DNA of 43,629 bases from a bacterium (GTDB lineage Bacteria > Planctomycetota > UBA11346). The notes under the pieces are model-generated. The model did no database searches, was not told where the DNA came from, and was given only the letters and a program-made list of their open reading frames with translations. A program made the translations under genes and the position numbers. Positions 1-7,975 of the stretch are shown one piece after another. The stretch covers positions 1 through 43,629 of the forward strand of contig JAIFND010000230.1 of NCBI GenBank assembly GCA_020047915.1, read 5' to 3'. Each line of letters begins with the position of its first letter. Position 1 is the stretch's first letter.

Positions 1-74
1 CTTCCGCCTTGATTCCATCCAACCTACGGATTTCGACGCAGAACCACATACCCCCGGCTTACCTTTACGCCATT

Positions 75-94
75 GGGCGAAGCCCCCGAGCAGA
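75..94. repeat. Short hairpin motif upstream of ileS
   Basis: The stretch reads GGGC-GAA-GCCC followed by a CGAGCAGA tail. It matches 19 of 20 bases with the tail of the stem-loop array at 31299-31318, in the same orientation. It sits in the 140 bp before ileS, where I see no other gene. Bases 2-9 (TTCCGCCT) look like the end of a CTTCCGC heptamer array cut by the window edge, as seen complete at 34042-34069. Confidence 0.45.
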
Positions 95-140
95 AGGCCG
101 CTTGGCCCCCGGCCGGACGCCCTATCCTTCGCGCCCTCCC

Positions 141-3100
141 ATGAGCATCTTCGCCAAGGTTCCCGCCCAGGTCCGTCTGCCCGAGGTCGAGGAGCGCATC
201 CTCGCGCTGTGGCGCGAGCTCGACGCCTTCCACGAGTCGAACCGCCGGCGCAAGGCGCAGGGCGCGCCCGAATTCGTGTTCTACGACGGCCCGCCCTTCG
301 CGACCGGCACGCCGCACTACGGCCACCTGCTGGCCGGTACGATCAAGGACATCGTGCCGCGCTTCTGGTCGATGCGCGGCCACCATGTCGAGCGCCGCTT
401 CGGTTGGGACTGCCACGGCCTGCCGATCGAATCGCTGGCGCAGAAGGCGCTGAATCTCAAGGGCACTCCAGATATCCTGCGCGTCGGCGTCGCCGCCTTC
501 AACGAGCAGTGCAGCCAGATGGTGCAGACCTATGTCGCGGAGTGGCGGAGGACCGTCAACCGCATGGGTCGCTGGGTCGATTTCGACAACGACTACAAGA
601 CCATGGACCCCGAGTTCATGGAGTCGGTGTGGTGGGTGTTCAAGCAACTGTGGGACCAGGGGCGCATCTATAAGGCGCACCGCATCATGTGGTACGATCC
701 GGTGCTGACCACGCCGCTGTCCAACAACGAGGTCGGTGACAACTATCGCGATGTGCAGGATCCGGCGGTGACCGTACGCTTCCGCGTCCGGGCTGGAGGC
801 TGGAGGCTGGAGGCTGGAGGCGGCGATGTTTCGAGCGCCATTGCGGCTGGAAAGGCGCATGTCCTCGCGTGGACGACGACGCCGTGGACGCTGCCCGAGA
901 ACCTGGCGCTGTGCGTCGGTCCCGAGGTCGCCTACTGCTGGATCGAGGACGCCGCGTCTGGCGAGGTGTACCTGCTGGCCAAGGAACGCCTGGCGGCCTA
1001 CTACAAGAAGCCTGAGCAGTACCGCATTCTTGGCGAGTGCGCCGGCGCGGACCTCGTCGGCCTGGAGTACGAACCGCTGTTCCCCTACTTCGCCAACGCG
1101 CCGAAGGCCTTCCGCGTCCTGTCCGACGGCTTCGTCACGACCGGCGACGGCACCGGCATCGTGCATATGGCGCCGGCCTACGGCGAGGACGACTACCGCG
1201 TCTGCCGCGTCGCCGGCATCGGCATCGTCGATCCCTTGGATGCCGAGTGCCGGTTCACCGCGGCGGTGCCGGAATACGCCGGCCAGTTCTGCAAGGACGC
1301 CGACAAGGCGATCATCAAGCGACTCAAGGACGAGGGCAAGCTCGTCCACCAGTCGACCATCGTCCACAGCTACCCCTACGGCGACCGGAGCGATGCGCCG
1401 CTCATCTCGCGCGCCCTCGACGCCTGGTACGTGCGCATGACCGACCTGCGCCCGCGCATGGTCGAGGCCAACAAGCAGGTCCGCTGGATCCCCGAGGCGA
1501 TCGGCAGCAACCGCTTCGGCAACCTGATCGCCAACGGCCCGGACTGGAACATCAGCCGCAACCGCTTCTGGGGCTCATGCCTGCCGGTGTGGGTCAACAT
1601 CGACGATCCCGCGGACTGCATCTGCGTCGGATCGGTGGCTGAACTCGAGCGCCTCTCGGGCGTGCGCGTCAGCGACCTGCACAAGCACGTCGTCGATGCG
1701 GTGGAGATCGTGCGCGACGGCAAGCGCTACCGACGCACCCCCGAGGTCCTCGACTGCTGGTTCGAATCCGGCGCCATGCCCTACGGCCAGAAGCACTACC
1801 CCTTCGACAACAAGGGCGCCTTCGAATCGACCTTCCCGGCGCAGTTCATCGCCGAAGGCCTCGACCAGACGCGCGGCTGGTTCAACTCGCTGCTCGTCCT
1901 CTCGACCGCGCTGTTCGACAAGCCGGCCTTCCAGAATGTCGTGGTCAACGGCATGATCCTGGCTGAGGACGGCGCCAAGATGTCGAAGTCGAAGAAGAAT
2001 TACCCCGATCCCAATGTCGTCCTCGACCAGTACGGCGCCGACGCGCTGCGCGCCTACCTGATCGACAGCCCGGTGGTGCGCGCCGAGCCGCTGCGCTTCT
2101 CCGAGAACGGCCTCAAGGAGATCGTGCGCACGGTCGTACTGCCGTACTGGAACGCGCTGTCCTTCTTCACCACCTACGCCAACGCCGACAGCTACGATCC
2201 GCGCACCTGGCAGGCGCAGCCTGCCGCGCAGCGTGCCCTGCTCGACCGCTGGATCCTCTCGACCCTGCAGTCGCTGGTCCGCGACGTGAACGCCGAGATG
2301 GAGGGCTACCGCCTCTATAATGTCGTGCCGCGCCTCGCCCGCTTCATCGACGACCTGACCAACGGCTACATCCGCTACACCCGCGCACGCTTCTGGAAGG
2401 GCAGCGATCTCCAGGACCAGACCGACGCCTTCGCCACGCTCTACGAGGTGCTGACCACCTTCGCCAAGGTGCTGGCCCCCTTCATGCCCTTCCTCACCGA
2501 GGAGGTGCACCAGCGCCTGGTCCGTCCGGTCGATCCGGCGGCGCCGGCCAGTGTGCACTGGTGCGACTACCCGCAGCCCGATGCGCAGCTCATCGACGCC
2601 GCCCTGGAAGCCGATGTCGCGGTCGCCTTCACCGTCGCCTCGCTCGGCCGCAAGCTGCGCGAGGATGCCAAGCTGAAGGTGCGCCAGCCGCTGGCCACCC
2701 TCACCGTGGTGTCACGCGATCCGGCGGTGCGCGCTGCGGCCAGCCGCTTCGCCGCGCAGATCTGCCTGGAGCTGAACATCAAGCACCTGGCGGTGTCCGA
2801 GGACGAGGCCGCCTTCTGCAGCCTCCAGGTGAAGCCGAACTTCGCCGCCCTGCGCAGCCGCGCTGGGCCGAAGCTCAAGGAGATCGGCGCCGCCCTGTCA
2901 TCGTGGGGCTTCGCCCAGGTTGCCGAGGTCGAAGCCGGGCGCAGCGTCGAGATCGCAGGCGTCGCGGTGGGCAAGGACGACCTGCTGCTGCAGCGCCAAC
3001 CCAAGGCGGGCAGCGTGGTCGCCAGTTCCGGCGCGGTGTCGGTCGCCCTTGATGCGACCCTGACCCCCGAGCTGGTGGCCGAAGGTCACGCCCGCGAGTT

Positions 3101-3323
3101 CGTCAGCGTGCTGCAGCAGGCGCGCAAGGACGCGGGTCTCGACATCAGCGACCGCATCCGCGTGACCTGGGACAGCGAGGACGCCGAACTGGTGGCCGCG
3201 ATCACCACGCATGCCGCGTACATCGCCGACGAGGTGCTGGCGGTCGAGTTCACGCGCGGCACCGGAACCCAGGCCGCCGAGGTCAACGGGCGTGCGATTC
3301 GCTTCTCACTGACGAAGGCGTGA
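141..3323 (+). CDS. ileS: Isoleucyl-tRNA synthetase, eukaryote-like type 2
   Basis: Class I aminoacyl-tRNA synthetase that charges tRNA-Ile with isoleucine in the cytoplasm. The 1060-residue product has the HIGH-type motif as PHYGH (residues 58-62) and KMSKS at 613-617, followed by KKNYPDP. The phrasing around both motifs (FYDGPPFATG before, KKNYPDP after) is that of the eukaryote-like IleRS2 group, known to be poorly sensitive to mupirocin. The start at 141 (MSIFAKVP) is chosen because the family begins there; the in-frame extension back to base 9 is low-complexity and not family-like. No clear Shine-Dalgarno sequence precedes it. Odd point: residues 218-227 are encoded by a 30-bp heptamer repeat inserted in frame. 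The stop abuts the stop of the convergent gene. Confidence 0.97.
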   Translation: MSIFAKVPAQVRLPEVEERILALWRELDAFHESNRRRKAQGAPEFVFYDGPPFATGTPHYGHLLAGTIKDIVPRFWSMRGHHVERRFGWDCHGLPIESLAQKALNLKGTPDILRVGVAAFNEQCSQMVQTYVAEWRRTVNRMGRWVDFDNDYKTMDPEFMESVWWVFKQLWDQGRIYKAHRIMWYDPVLTTPLSNNEVGDNYRDVQDPAVTVRFRVRAGGWRLEAGGGDVSSAIAAGKAHVLAWTTTPWTLPENLALCVGPEVAYCWIEDAASGEVYLLAKERLAAYYKKPEQYRILGECAGADLVGLEYEPLFPYFANAPKAFRVLSDGFVTTGDGTGIVHMAPAYGEDDYRVCRVAGIGIVDPLDAECRFTAAVPEYAGQFCKDADKAIIKRLKDEGKLVHQSTIVHSYPYGDRSDAPLISRALDAWYVRMTDLRPRMVEANKQVRWIPEAIGSNRFGNLIANGPDWNISRNRFWGSCLPVWVNIDDPADCICVGSVAELERLSGVRVSDLHKHVVDAVEIVRDGKRYRRTPEVLDCWFESGAMPYGQKHYPFDNKGAFESTFPAQFIAEGLDQTRGWFNSLLVLSTALFDKPAFQNVVVNGMILAEDGAKMSKSKKNYPDPNVVLDQYGADALRAYLIDSPVVRAEPLRFSENGLKEIVRTVVLPYWNALSFFTTYANADSYDPRTWQAQPAAQRALLDRWILSTLQSLVRDVNAEMEGYRLYNVVPRLARFIDDLTNGYIRYTRARFWKGSDLQDQTDAFATLYEVLTTFAKVLAPFMPFLTEEVHQRLVRPVDPAAPASVHWCDYPQPDAQLIDAALEADVAVAFTVASLGRKLREDAKLKVRQPLATLTVVSRDPAVRAAASRFAAQICLELNIKHLAVSEDEAAFCSLQVKPNFAALRSRAGPKLKEIGAALSSWGFAQVAEVEAGRSVEIAGVAVGKDDLLLQRQPKAGSVVASSGAVSVALDATLTPELVAEGHAREFVSVLQQARKDAGLDISDRIRVTWDSEDAELVAAITTHAAYIADEVLAVEFTRGTGTQAAEVNGRAIRFSLTKA
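792..821 (+). repeat. GCTGGAG heptamer array inside ileS
   Basis: Four tandem 7-bp units GCTGGAG plus GC (30 bp) lie in frame in ileS and are translated as AGGWRLEAGG. The same 30 bases occur exactly at 6195-6224 between two other genes. No inverted partner array follows here, unlike at 6195. The position falls between the N-terminal catalytic half and the editing domain. Confidence 0.9.
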
Positions 3324-3773
3324 TCAGGCCAGCACGTAAGCAATGACCGCGGATACATAGGCCGCGATGCCCAGGCCCAACAGCACGATCTCGACCTGGA
3401 ACCTCATCGTCTTACGGTCGCGATAGGCAATCGCTTCAGTGAGGTTGGCCTCGGGCGTCCCGGCGTCGAACTGCGACAGCCACTTCACCCGCAGGCCCGA
3501 CAGCAGCACCAGCACGGCGGCCAGCACCAGGGCCAGGCCGACGGCCATGGTGATGCGCGCGAAGTCGCCACTGCGCGCGATCTGCGGCCCACTGAAGCCG
3601 GTGATCGTCAGGGTGATCGTCGCCAGGGTCAGCAGCAGCTGGCTGCGGCTCTGCAGCACGGCGAACTGCTGGCGCACCACATCGTAGGTGCGCGCCGCAT
3701 CGCCGTGGTGCAGCGCCAGCAGGCGCTCGGCCTCGGCGCGCTGGTGCGGCTTAAACCCGGGCGTAATCAGCAC
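3324..3773 (-). CDS. Small membrane protein, function unknown
   Basis: 149-residue protein with a charged N-terminal part (about 1-45) and two or three predicted membrane helices: a weak one near 48-66, then about 75-97 and 124-148. It ends in a hydrophobic helix with only an alanine after it. I recognise no enzyme motif. It starts 23 bp inside the 3' end of the alaA-type gene, so the two are probably co-transcribed and translationally coupled. It converges with ileS with no gap: the palindrome TGATCA (3321-3326) supplies both stop codons. Confidence 0.7.
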   Translation of the reverse strand: MLITPGFKPHQRAEAERLLALHHGDAARTYDVVRQQFAVLQSRSQLLLTLATITLTITGFSGPQIARSGDFARITMAVGLALVLAAVLVLLSGLRVKWLSQFDAGTPEANLTEAIAYRDRKTMRFQVEIVLLGLGIAAYVSAVIAYVLA

Positions 3774-4974
3774 AGGCTTCCTCGATCGTCGCCAGGACCT
3801 TCTTCATCGTCTCGGCGTCGGGCAGCAGGGTGATGCGGAAGGCGTCCTGGTACGGTACATTGAAGCCGTGACCGGGGGTGACCAGGACGTGACGCTTCTC
3901 AAGCAGGTCGAGGGCGAACTTCTGGTCGTTGAAGTGCGGGATCGCGCCCGGCTTCACCCGTACGAAGACGTACAGCGCGCCCTGCGGGATCATCGCCTCG
4001 AGGTACCTCGAGCGCGCCAGCCCCTCGGCCACCGCCTTGCGCGTCTCGTAGAGGCGGCCGCCCGGGCGGGTCAGCTCGAAGATCGACTGCTTGCCGCCCA
4101 GCGCGGTCTGCACCGCCCACTGGCTCGGCACGTTCGAGCACAGGCGCAAACCGGCCATCAGGTCGAGGGCCAGCAGATAGTCCTTGGCCGGCTCCTTGGG
4201 GCCGCTGAACGACACCCAGCCGACGCGGAAGCCGCAGGCGCGATAGACCTTGGACAGGCCGCCGAAGGTCGCGACCACGGTGCGCTTGTTGAGCGTCGCC
4301 ACCGGCACGAACTCGGCATCGTCGTAGAGCACCTGGTCGTAGATCTCGTCGCTGAACACGACCAGGCCGTGCTCCTCGGCGAGGTTGACCAGCTGCTGCA
4401 GCACGGCGCGCGGATAGACCGCGCCGGTCGGGTTGTTGGGCGAGATGATGACCAGGGCGCGGGTGCGCGGCGTGATCAGCTTGGCGACCTCGGCGGGATC
4501 GGGCACGTAGCCGTTCTCGGCCCGGCACGGGTAGTGCACGGCGGTGCCGCCGTTGAGCGTGACCGCCGCCGTCCACAGCGGGTAGTCGGGGCTGGGCACC
4601 AGCACCTCGTCGCCCTGGTCGAGCAGGGCGCGCAGCGACAGCAGGATCAGCTCGGAGACGCCGTTGCCGATGAACACCTCGTCGGCGGTGACATCCATCA
4701 CGCCGCGCGACTGCTGCTGCATCACCACCGCCTCGCGGGCCGGGAAGATGCCCTTCTGGTGGCAGTAGGCATCAGCCTGCGCGAGGTTCTCGATCACCGC
4801 CAGGCGCATGGTCTCGGGGGCGCGGAAGCCGAACACGCCGGGATTGCCGATGTTCAGCTTTATGATGTCGTAGCCCTGGCGTTCCAGCTCGACGGCGCGA
4901 CGGGCGAGCGGACCACGGATCTCGTATCGGACCTTGGCGAGGGCGTCGGACGGCTTGATGCGTTGCAGGCTCAT
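3751..4974 (-). CDS. alaA: Alanine/aspartate-type class I aminotransferase
   Basis: PLP-dependent fold-type I aminotransferase, 407 residues, the length of E. coli AlaA (glutamate-pyruvate aminotransferase), which it resembles throughout. Visible motifs are IRGP near residue 20, KLNIGNP at 39-45, IGNGVSELI at 102-110, SPDYPLW, SPNNPTGAVY at 178-187, SDEIYD, and the PLP lysine in GLSK (K242) followed by CGFRVGW. It converts pyruvate and glutamate to alanine and 2-oxoglutarate, by family. The start at 4974 (MSLQRIKP) matches the family; the longer in-frame extension to 5088 runs through a repeat element and is not credible. The downstream membrane protein overlaps its end. Confidence 0.9.
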   Translation of the reverse strand: MSLQRIKPSDALAKVRYEIRGPLARRAVELERQGYDIIKLNIGNPGVFGFRAPETMRLAVIENLAQADAYCHQKGIFPAREAVVMQQQSRGVMDVTADEVFIGNGVSELILLSLRALLDQGDEVLVPSPDYPLWTAAVTLNGGTAVHYPCRAENGYVPDPAEVAKLITPRTRALVIISPNNPTGAVYPRAVLQQLVNLAEEHGLVVFSDEIYDQVLYDDAEFVPVATLNKRTVVATFGGLSKVYRACGFRVGWVSFSGPKEPAKDYLLALDLMAGLRLCSNVPSQWAVQTALGGKQSIFELTRPGGRLYETRKAVAEGLARSRYLEAMIPQGALYVFVRVKPGAIPHFNDQKFALDLLEKRHVLVTPGHGFNVPYQDAFRITLLPDAETMKKVLATIEEACADYARV

Positions 4975-5040
4975 GAGGGGCGGCAGGTTAGCCGGGTAGC
5001 CGCGCCGTTCCAGCGGCGTCAGCCCACATTGCCCCTTTGG

Positions 5041-5186
5041 GTTCGACGTTCGGCGTTCGACGTTCGGTGTTCCGCAAAGGATATCCATGATTCCGGCATC
5101 TGTATCATGTTACCCAGAAGGTGAACCCGACGGTTCATGTAACGTCTCTGTCTCAAACGCCGAACGTCGAACGCCGAACACCGAAC
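5041..5186. repeat. Paired-arm heptamer element A
   Basis: Left arm 5041-5075 is five 7-bp units of GTTCGGC type ending in GTTCCGC. Right arm 5152-5186 is CTCAAAC followed by four units of GCCGAAC type, so it is the inverse of the left arm. The core between them is 76 bp, not shared with elements B or C, and carries a 6-bp hairpin TGAACC/GGTTCA (5122-5137). It lies between the start of alaA and the end of the methyltransferase gene, both on the minus strand. Confidence 0.9.
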
Positions 5187-5200
5187 GGAGGAATCAAGGG

Positions 5201-6178
5201 TCAGCGCTTGCGCCGCACCATCGCGACGAAGAAGCCCTCGTGCTCGTGGTTCGGCCACAGGCGCAGGCAGGCCTTGGTGAATTCACCGTATTCGGTTCCG
5301 CGGAAGGCCGCGACGCCAGGCCCGGAGGCGGTCGGGAAGCGCTTGCCCCAGGGCGAGAGATCGACCGGTTCGAGCGGTGCGCGCAGGGCCAGCAGATGGC
5401 GCACCACCGCCTCGTTCTCGCGCGGGTCCATCGAGCAGGTGCTGTACACCAGGGTGCCGCCCGGGGCGAGCAGCGCGGCGGCGCGCTCGATCAGCGCGAC
5501 CTGGATGCGCGCGCGCGACAACACGTAGGCCTCGTAGTCGATGTGCAGGTGCTCCCAGGTGCGCGGCACCTCGACCCGCACCGTGCCGGTGCCGGTGCAG
5601 GGCGCATCGACCAGGATGTGGTCCCACGCCCGCCCGCTGATCGCCGGCGGCGGGGTGCGCGCATCGCACAGCAGCGGCCGCGCCTTGGTCGCACCCATCA
5701 GCTTGAGCGTGTGGCAGAGGATGCCGTAGCGGCCGGGCGCACGGTCGCAGGCGGTCAGCCCGTCGCCCCCCTCGCCCAGGCGCATCGCCAGCAGCGCGGC
5801 CTTGCCGCCCGGCGCCGCGCAGGCATCGAGTACGCGGTCGCCGCTGCGCAGCGGCGCGACCAGGGCGGGCAACTGGCTGGCCAGGCCCTGGCTGTAGAGC
5901 CGGCCTTCGGCGTAGGCTGGCGTCGCCTTCAGCACCACCTCGGCCTCGGCCGACAGGGTGAACGACCAGTCGGAGAGGGCATGCGGCGCGAACACCACCC
6001 CGGCCTCGCGCAGCTCCTTGACCAGGTCGCCGCAGCGGCCTTTCAGGGTGTTGGCGCGGAACGAGCGCAACCGCTCGCCGTGGAAGCCGGCCAGCGCGGC
6101 GTCGGCTCGCTCGCCAGCGGACTCGCGCACGGCGGCGAGGAAGGTGGCGGGCAGCACGGCATTGGGATCGGGGACCAT
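5201..6178 (-). CDS. RsmB/RsmF-like RNA m5C methyltransferase
   Basis: SAM-dependent RNA cytosine-C5 methyltransferase of the NOL1/NOP2/Sun family, 325 residues. The SAM-binding motif DACAAPGGK is at 118-126, motif IV DAPCTGTG at 191-198 (C194) and motif VI STCSMDPREN at 246-255 (C248, the catalytic-cysteine position in this family). It lacks the NusB-like RNA-binding N-terminus of RsmB. The target, rRNA or tRNA, cannot be told from sequence. The start at 6178 (MVPDPN) is preferred because AGGA lies 5 bases upstream; an alternative ATG at 6184 is in frame. Repeat elements A and D flank the gene on both sides. Confidence 0.88.
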   Translation of the reverse strand: MVPDPNAVLPATFLAAVRESAGERADAALAGFHGERLRSFRANTLKGRCGDLVKELREAGVVFAPHALSDWSFTLSAEAEVVLKATPAYAEGRLYSQGLASQLPALVAPLRSGDRVLDACAAPGGKAALLAMRLGEGGDGLTACDRAPGRYGILCHTLKLMGATKARPLLCDARTPPPAISGRAWDHILVDAPCTGTGTVRVEVPRTWEHLHIDYEAYVLSRARIQVALIERAAALLAPGGTLVYSTCSMDPRENEAVVRHLLALRAPLEPVDLSPWGKRFPTASGPGVAAFRGTEYGEFTKACLRLWPNHEHEGFFVAMVRRKR

Positions 6179-6194
6179 GGTCATCCTAAGCACG

Positions 6195-6299
6195 GCTGGA
6201 GGCTGGAGGCTGGAGGCTGGAGGCCCGAAGGGTGGCCGCATGTGCTGTGCATCGGCTACGCTGCGAAGCTTCCAGCTTCCAGCTTCCAGCCTCCAGCCC
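6195..6299. repeat. Paired-arm heptamer element D
   Basis: Left arm 6195-6224 is four GCTGGAG units plus GC, identical to the array inside ileS. Right arm 6268-6299 is the inverse, with units of AGCTTCC type and a final CTCCAGCC. The core is 43 bp. It separates two minus-strand genes, the methyltransferase and an upstream membrane protein gene, so a transcript between them would fold into a long stem. Confidence 0.9.
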
Positions 6300-6307
6300 C
6301 TTCCGGC

Positions 6308-7000
6308 TCATTCCCTGCCCACGTAAGCGAGCAGGCCGGCGGCATCCACCCGGCGCGACACCCCGTCGCGCAGCATGAGGAAGCCGGCGTAGAGGAAGGC
6401 GGGGCAGGTCGTCGCCATGGGGATGCCGCCGAGCCAGTTGTCGTCGAGGCACAGCAGCACGCCGAACCAGCCGAGCGGGATGGCCACCAGGATGGTAAGC
6501 AGCCCACTGACGAAGCTGCCGACGCTGCCGACGCGCAGAGTGCAGGCGGGCGGCAGCCGGCCGACCAGGCAGGCGGCGAACCAGCGGAAGGCGTCGGTCT
6601 GGTTGATCGGCAGCTTGCCGAAACCACGCGCGGTCATGCTGGAGACCGCATGCATCGATCCGTCCTCAAGCACGATCTCGGCGCGCAGTACGCTCTGCAT
6701 GCGCTTTGCCGGCATCAGACCCAAGACGACGAGGATGGCGCCGGGCAGCGAGAAGCGCCCAAGCAGGCCGCCGATGTAGCTGCGGTTGATGCGCAGGATG
6801 CGGATGCGGCCATAGGGGATGATCACCCGGTCGATGGTCATCTCGGTGCGGTCGATGCCGTAGCTCTTGCCGTCGATGTCGAAGTTGCTGCCGCGCCGCT
6901 GGTAATCGACGCCCATGATCATGGCGGAGCCCAGCGTCCCCTCGACCTCGCCGGGGGCGGGTCGGCCGAGGATCCGGCGCAGCCAGGCAGGCATCAGCAT
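6308..7000 (-). CDS. Hypothetical membrane protein
   Basis: 230-residue protein I do not recognise. The N-terminal 75 residues are soluble and beta-rich. Hydrophobic segments at about 83-97, 162-182 and 192-212 suggest two to three membrane passes; the first begins after an RSYIGGLLGRF stretch. ATG at 7000 and 6994 are both possible starts. The gene lies just downstream of the recombinase gene on the same strand, with only 40 bp between them. Confidence 0.6.
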   Translation of the reverse strand: MLMPAWLRRILGRPAPGEVEGTLGSAMIMGVDYQRRGSNFDIDGKSYGIDRTEMTIDRVIIPYGRIRILRINRSYIGGLLGRFSLPGAILVVLGLMPAKRMQSVLRAEIVLEDGSMHAVSSMTARGFGKLPINQTDAFRWFAACLVGRLPPACTLRVGSVGSFVSGLLTILVAIPLGWFGVLLCLDDNWLGGIPMATTCPAFLYAGFLMLRDGVSRRVDAAGLLAYVGRE

Positions 7001-7040
7001 GCGCGGCAGGGTATAGTGCGGGGAACCCAGCCCAACCCCT

Positions 7041-7946
7041 TCACCCAGCGAAGGCGATGCGCTGCTGCTCTGGCGCTAGGGCGGGCAGGGCGGCGATCAG
7101 GTCGCCGAAACGGGCGATATCGACCCGGCGTTCGTCACGCAATGCGATGTAGCCGACCGTGGTCTGGATCGAGGCATGCCCGAGCAGGTGTTGGAGTTCG
7201 ACCAGGCCGACGCCGCGCTCGTGCAGATGGGTGGCGAAGGCGTGGCGCAGGTGGTGGGCAGTGATCGGGTTCTCGATGCCGCAGCGCCGACGGGCCATGA
7301 GCAGGGCATGGCCGGCGCGGTCGATCTGGAACACCTTGCCTTCGCCACTCCCATCGGCGCTGAACAGCAGGCCGCGACCGCTCCAACGCCGGCGGTGCTG
7401 GGCGAGCAGACCGGCCATGCTCGCGGGCAGGATGCTGCGACGCGTCCGTCCGCCTTTGCCGCAACGCACCAGCACACTGCCATCGCGCAGGTCGAGATCC
7501 TCGACCCGCACCGCCAAGGCCTCCTTCCGGCGCAGACCGGTGGCGTAGAGGAACTGGCAGAAGAAGCGCAGCAGCGGGTCGGGCATGGCGGCGAAGAGCT
7601 GGGCGATCTGCTCCGGACTGGGGACGGTGCGGTGGCGGGCGCGCGGTTGGCGCAGCGACGGCAGGTGACGCTGGTCGATCTCCATCCCGCGCATGCGGTA
7701 GAACAGGAAGACCAGCGCACAACGGTTGTGGAACAGGGCATTGGCCCCGTCGCCCCTCGTGGCGCGATACGTCAACCAGGCGCCGGCCTGCTCCTGGGTC
7801 GCCTCCATCGCCGATCCGCCGCACCAGTCCTCGAAGCTGACCAGACGGTACATGTAGGATTCGGCCGAGCGCTTGGCCATGCCGAGCATGCGGCAGCGCG
7901 CGGTGATCAGGGTGGCGATGGGACGGTCTTTGCAGCGTGGTTTCAT
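7041..7946 (-). CDS. Tyrosine recombinase (XerC/D- or integron-integrase-like)
   Basis: 301-residue site-specific DNA recombinase with a complete catalytic set: R139 (GLRRKE), K164 (CGKGGR), H231-x-x-R234 (HHLRHAF), H257 (LLGHAS) and nucleophile Y266 (GYIAL). An N-terminal SAM-like core-binding domain covers about 10-95. By family it cuts and rejoins short inverted-core sites through a 3'-phosphotyrosine. It is too short to say whether it is a housekeeping Xer, an orphan integron-type integrase or a remnant of a mobile element; no excisionase, att duplication or cassette array is visible beside it. The nearest inverted repeats are elements D (0.7 kb away) and E (1.5 kb away). Confidence 0.9.
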   Translation of the reverse strand: MKPRCKDRPIATLITARCRMLGMAKRSAESYMYRLVSFEDWCGGSAMEATQEQAGAWLTYRATRGDGANALFHNRCALVFLFYRMRGMEIDQRHLPSLRQPRARHRTVPSPEQIAQLFAAMPDPLLRFFCQFLYATGLRRKEALAVRVEDLDLRDGSVLVRCGKGGRTRRSILPASMAGLLAQHRRRWSGRGLLFSADGSGEGKVFQIDRAGHALLMARRRCGIENPITAHHLRHAFATHLHERGVGLVELQHLLGHASIQTTVGYIALRDERRVDIARFGDLIAALPALAPEQQRIAFAG

Positions 7947-7975
7947 GCCCGAAGACTATGCCGTCCGCCTCGCGA

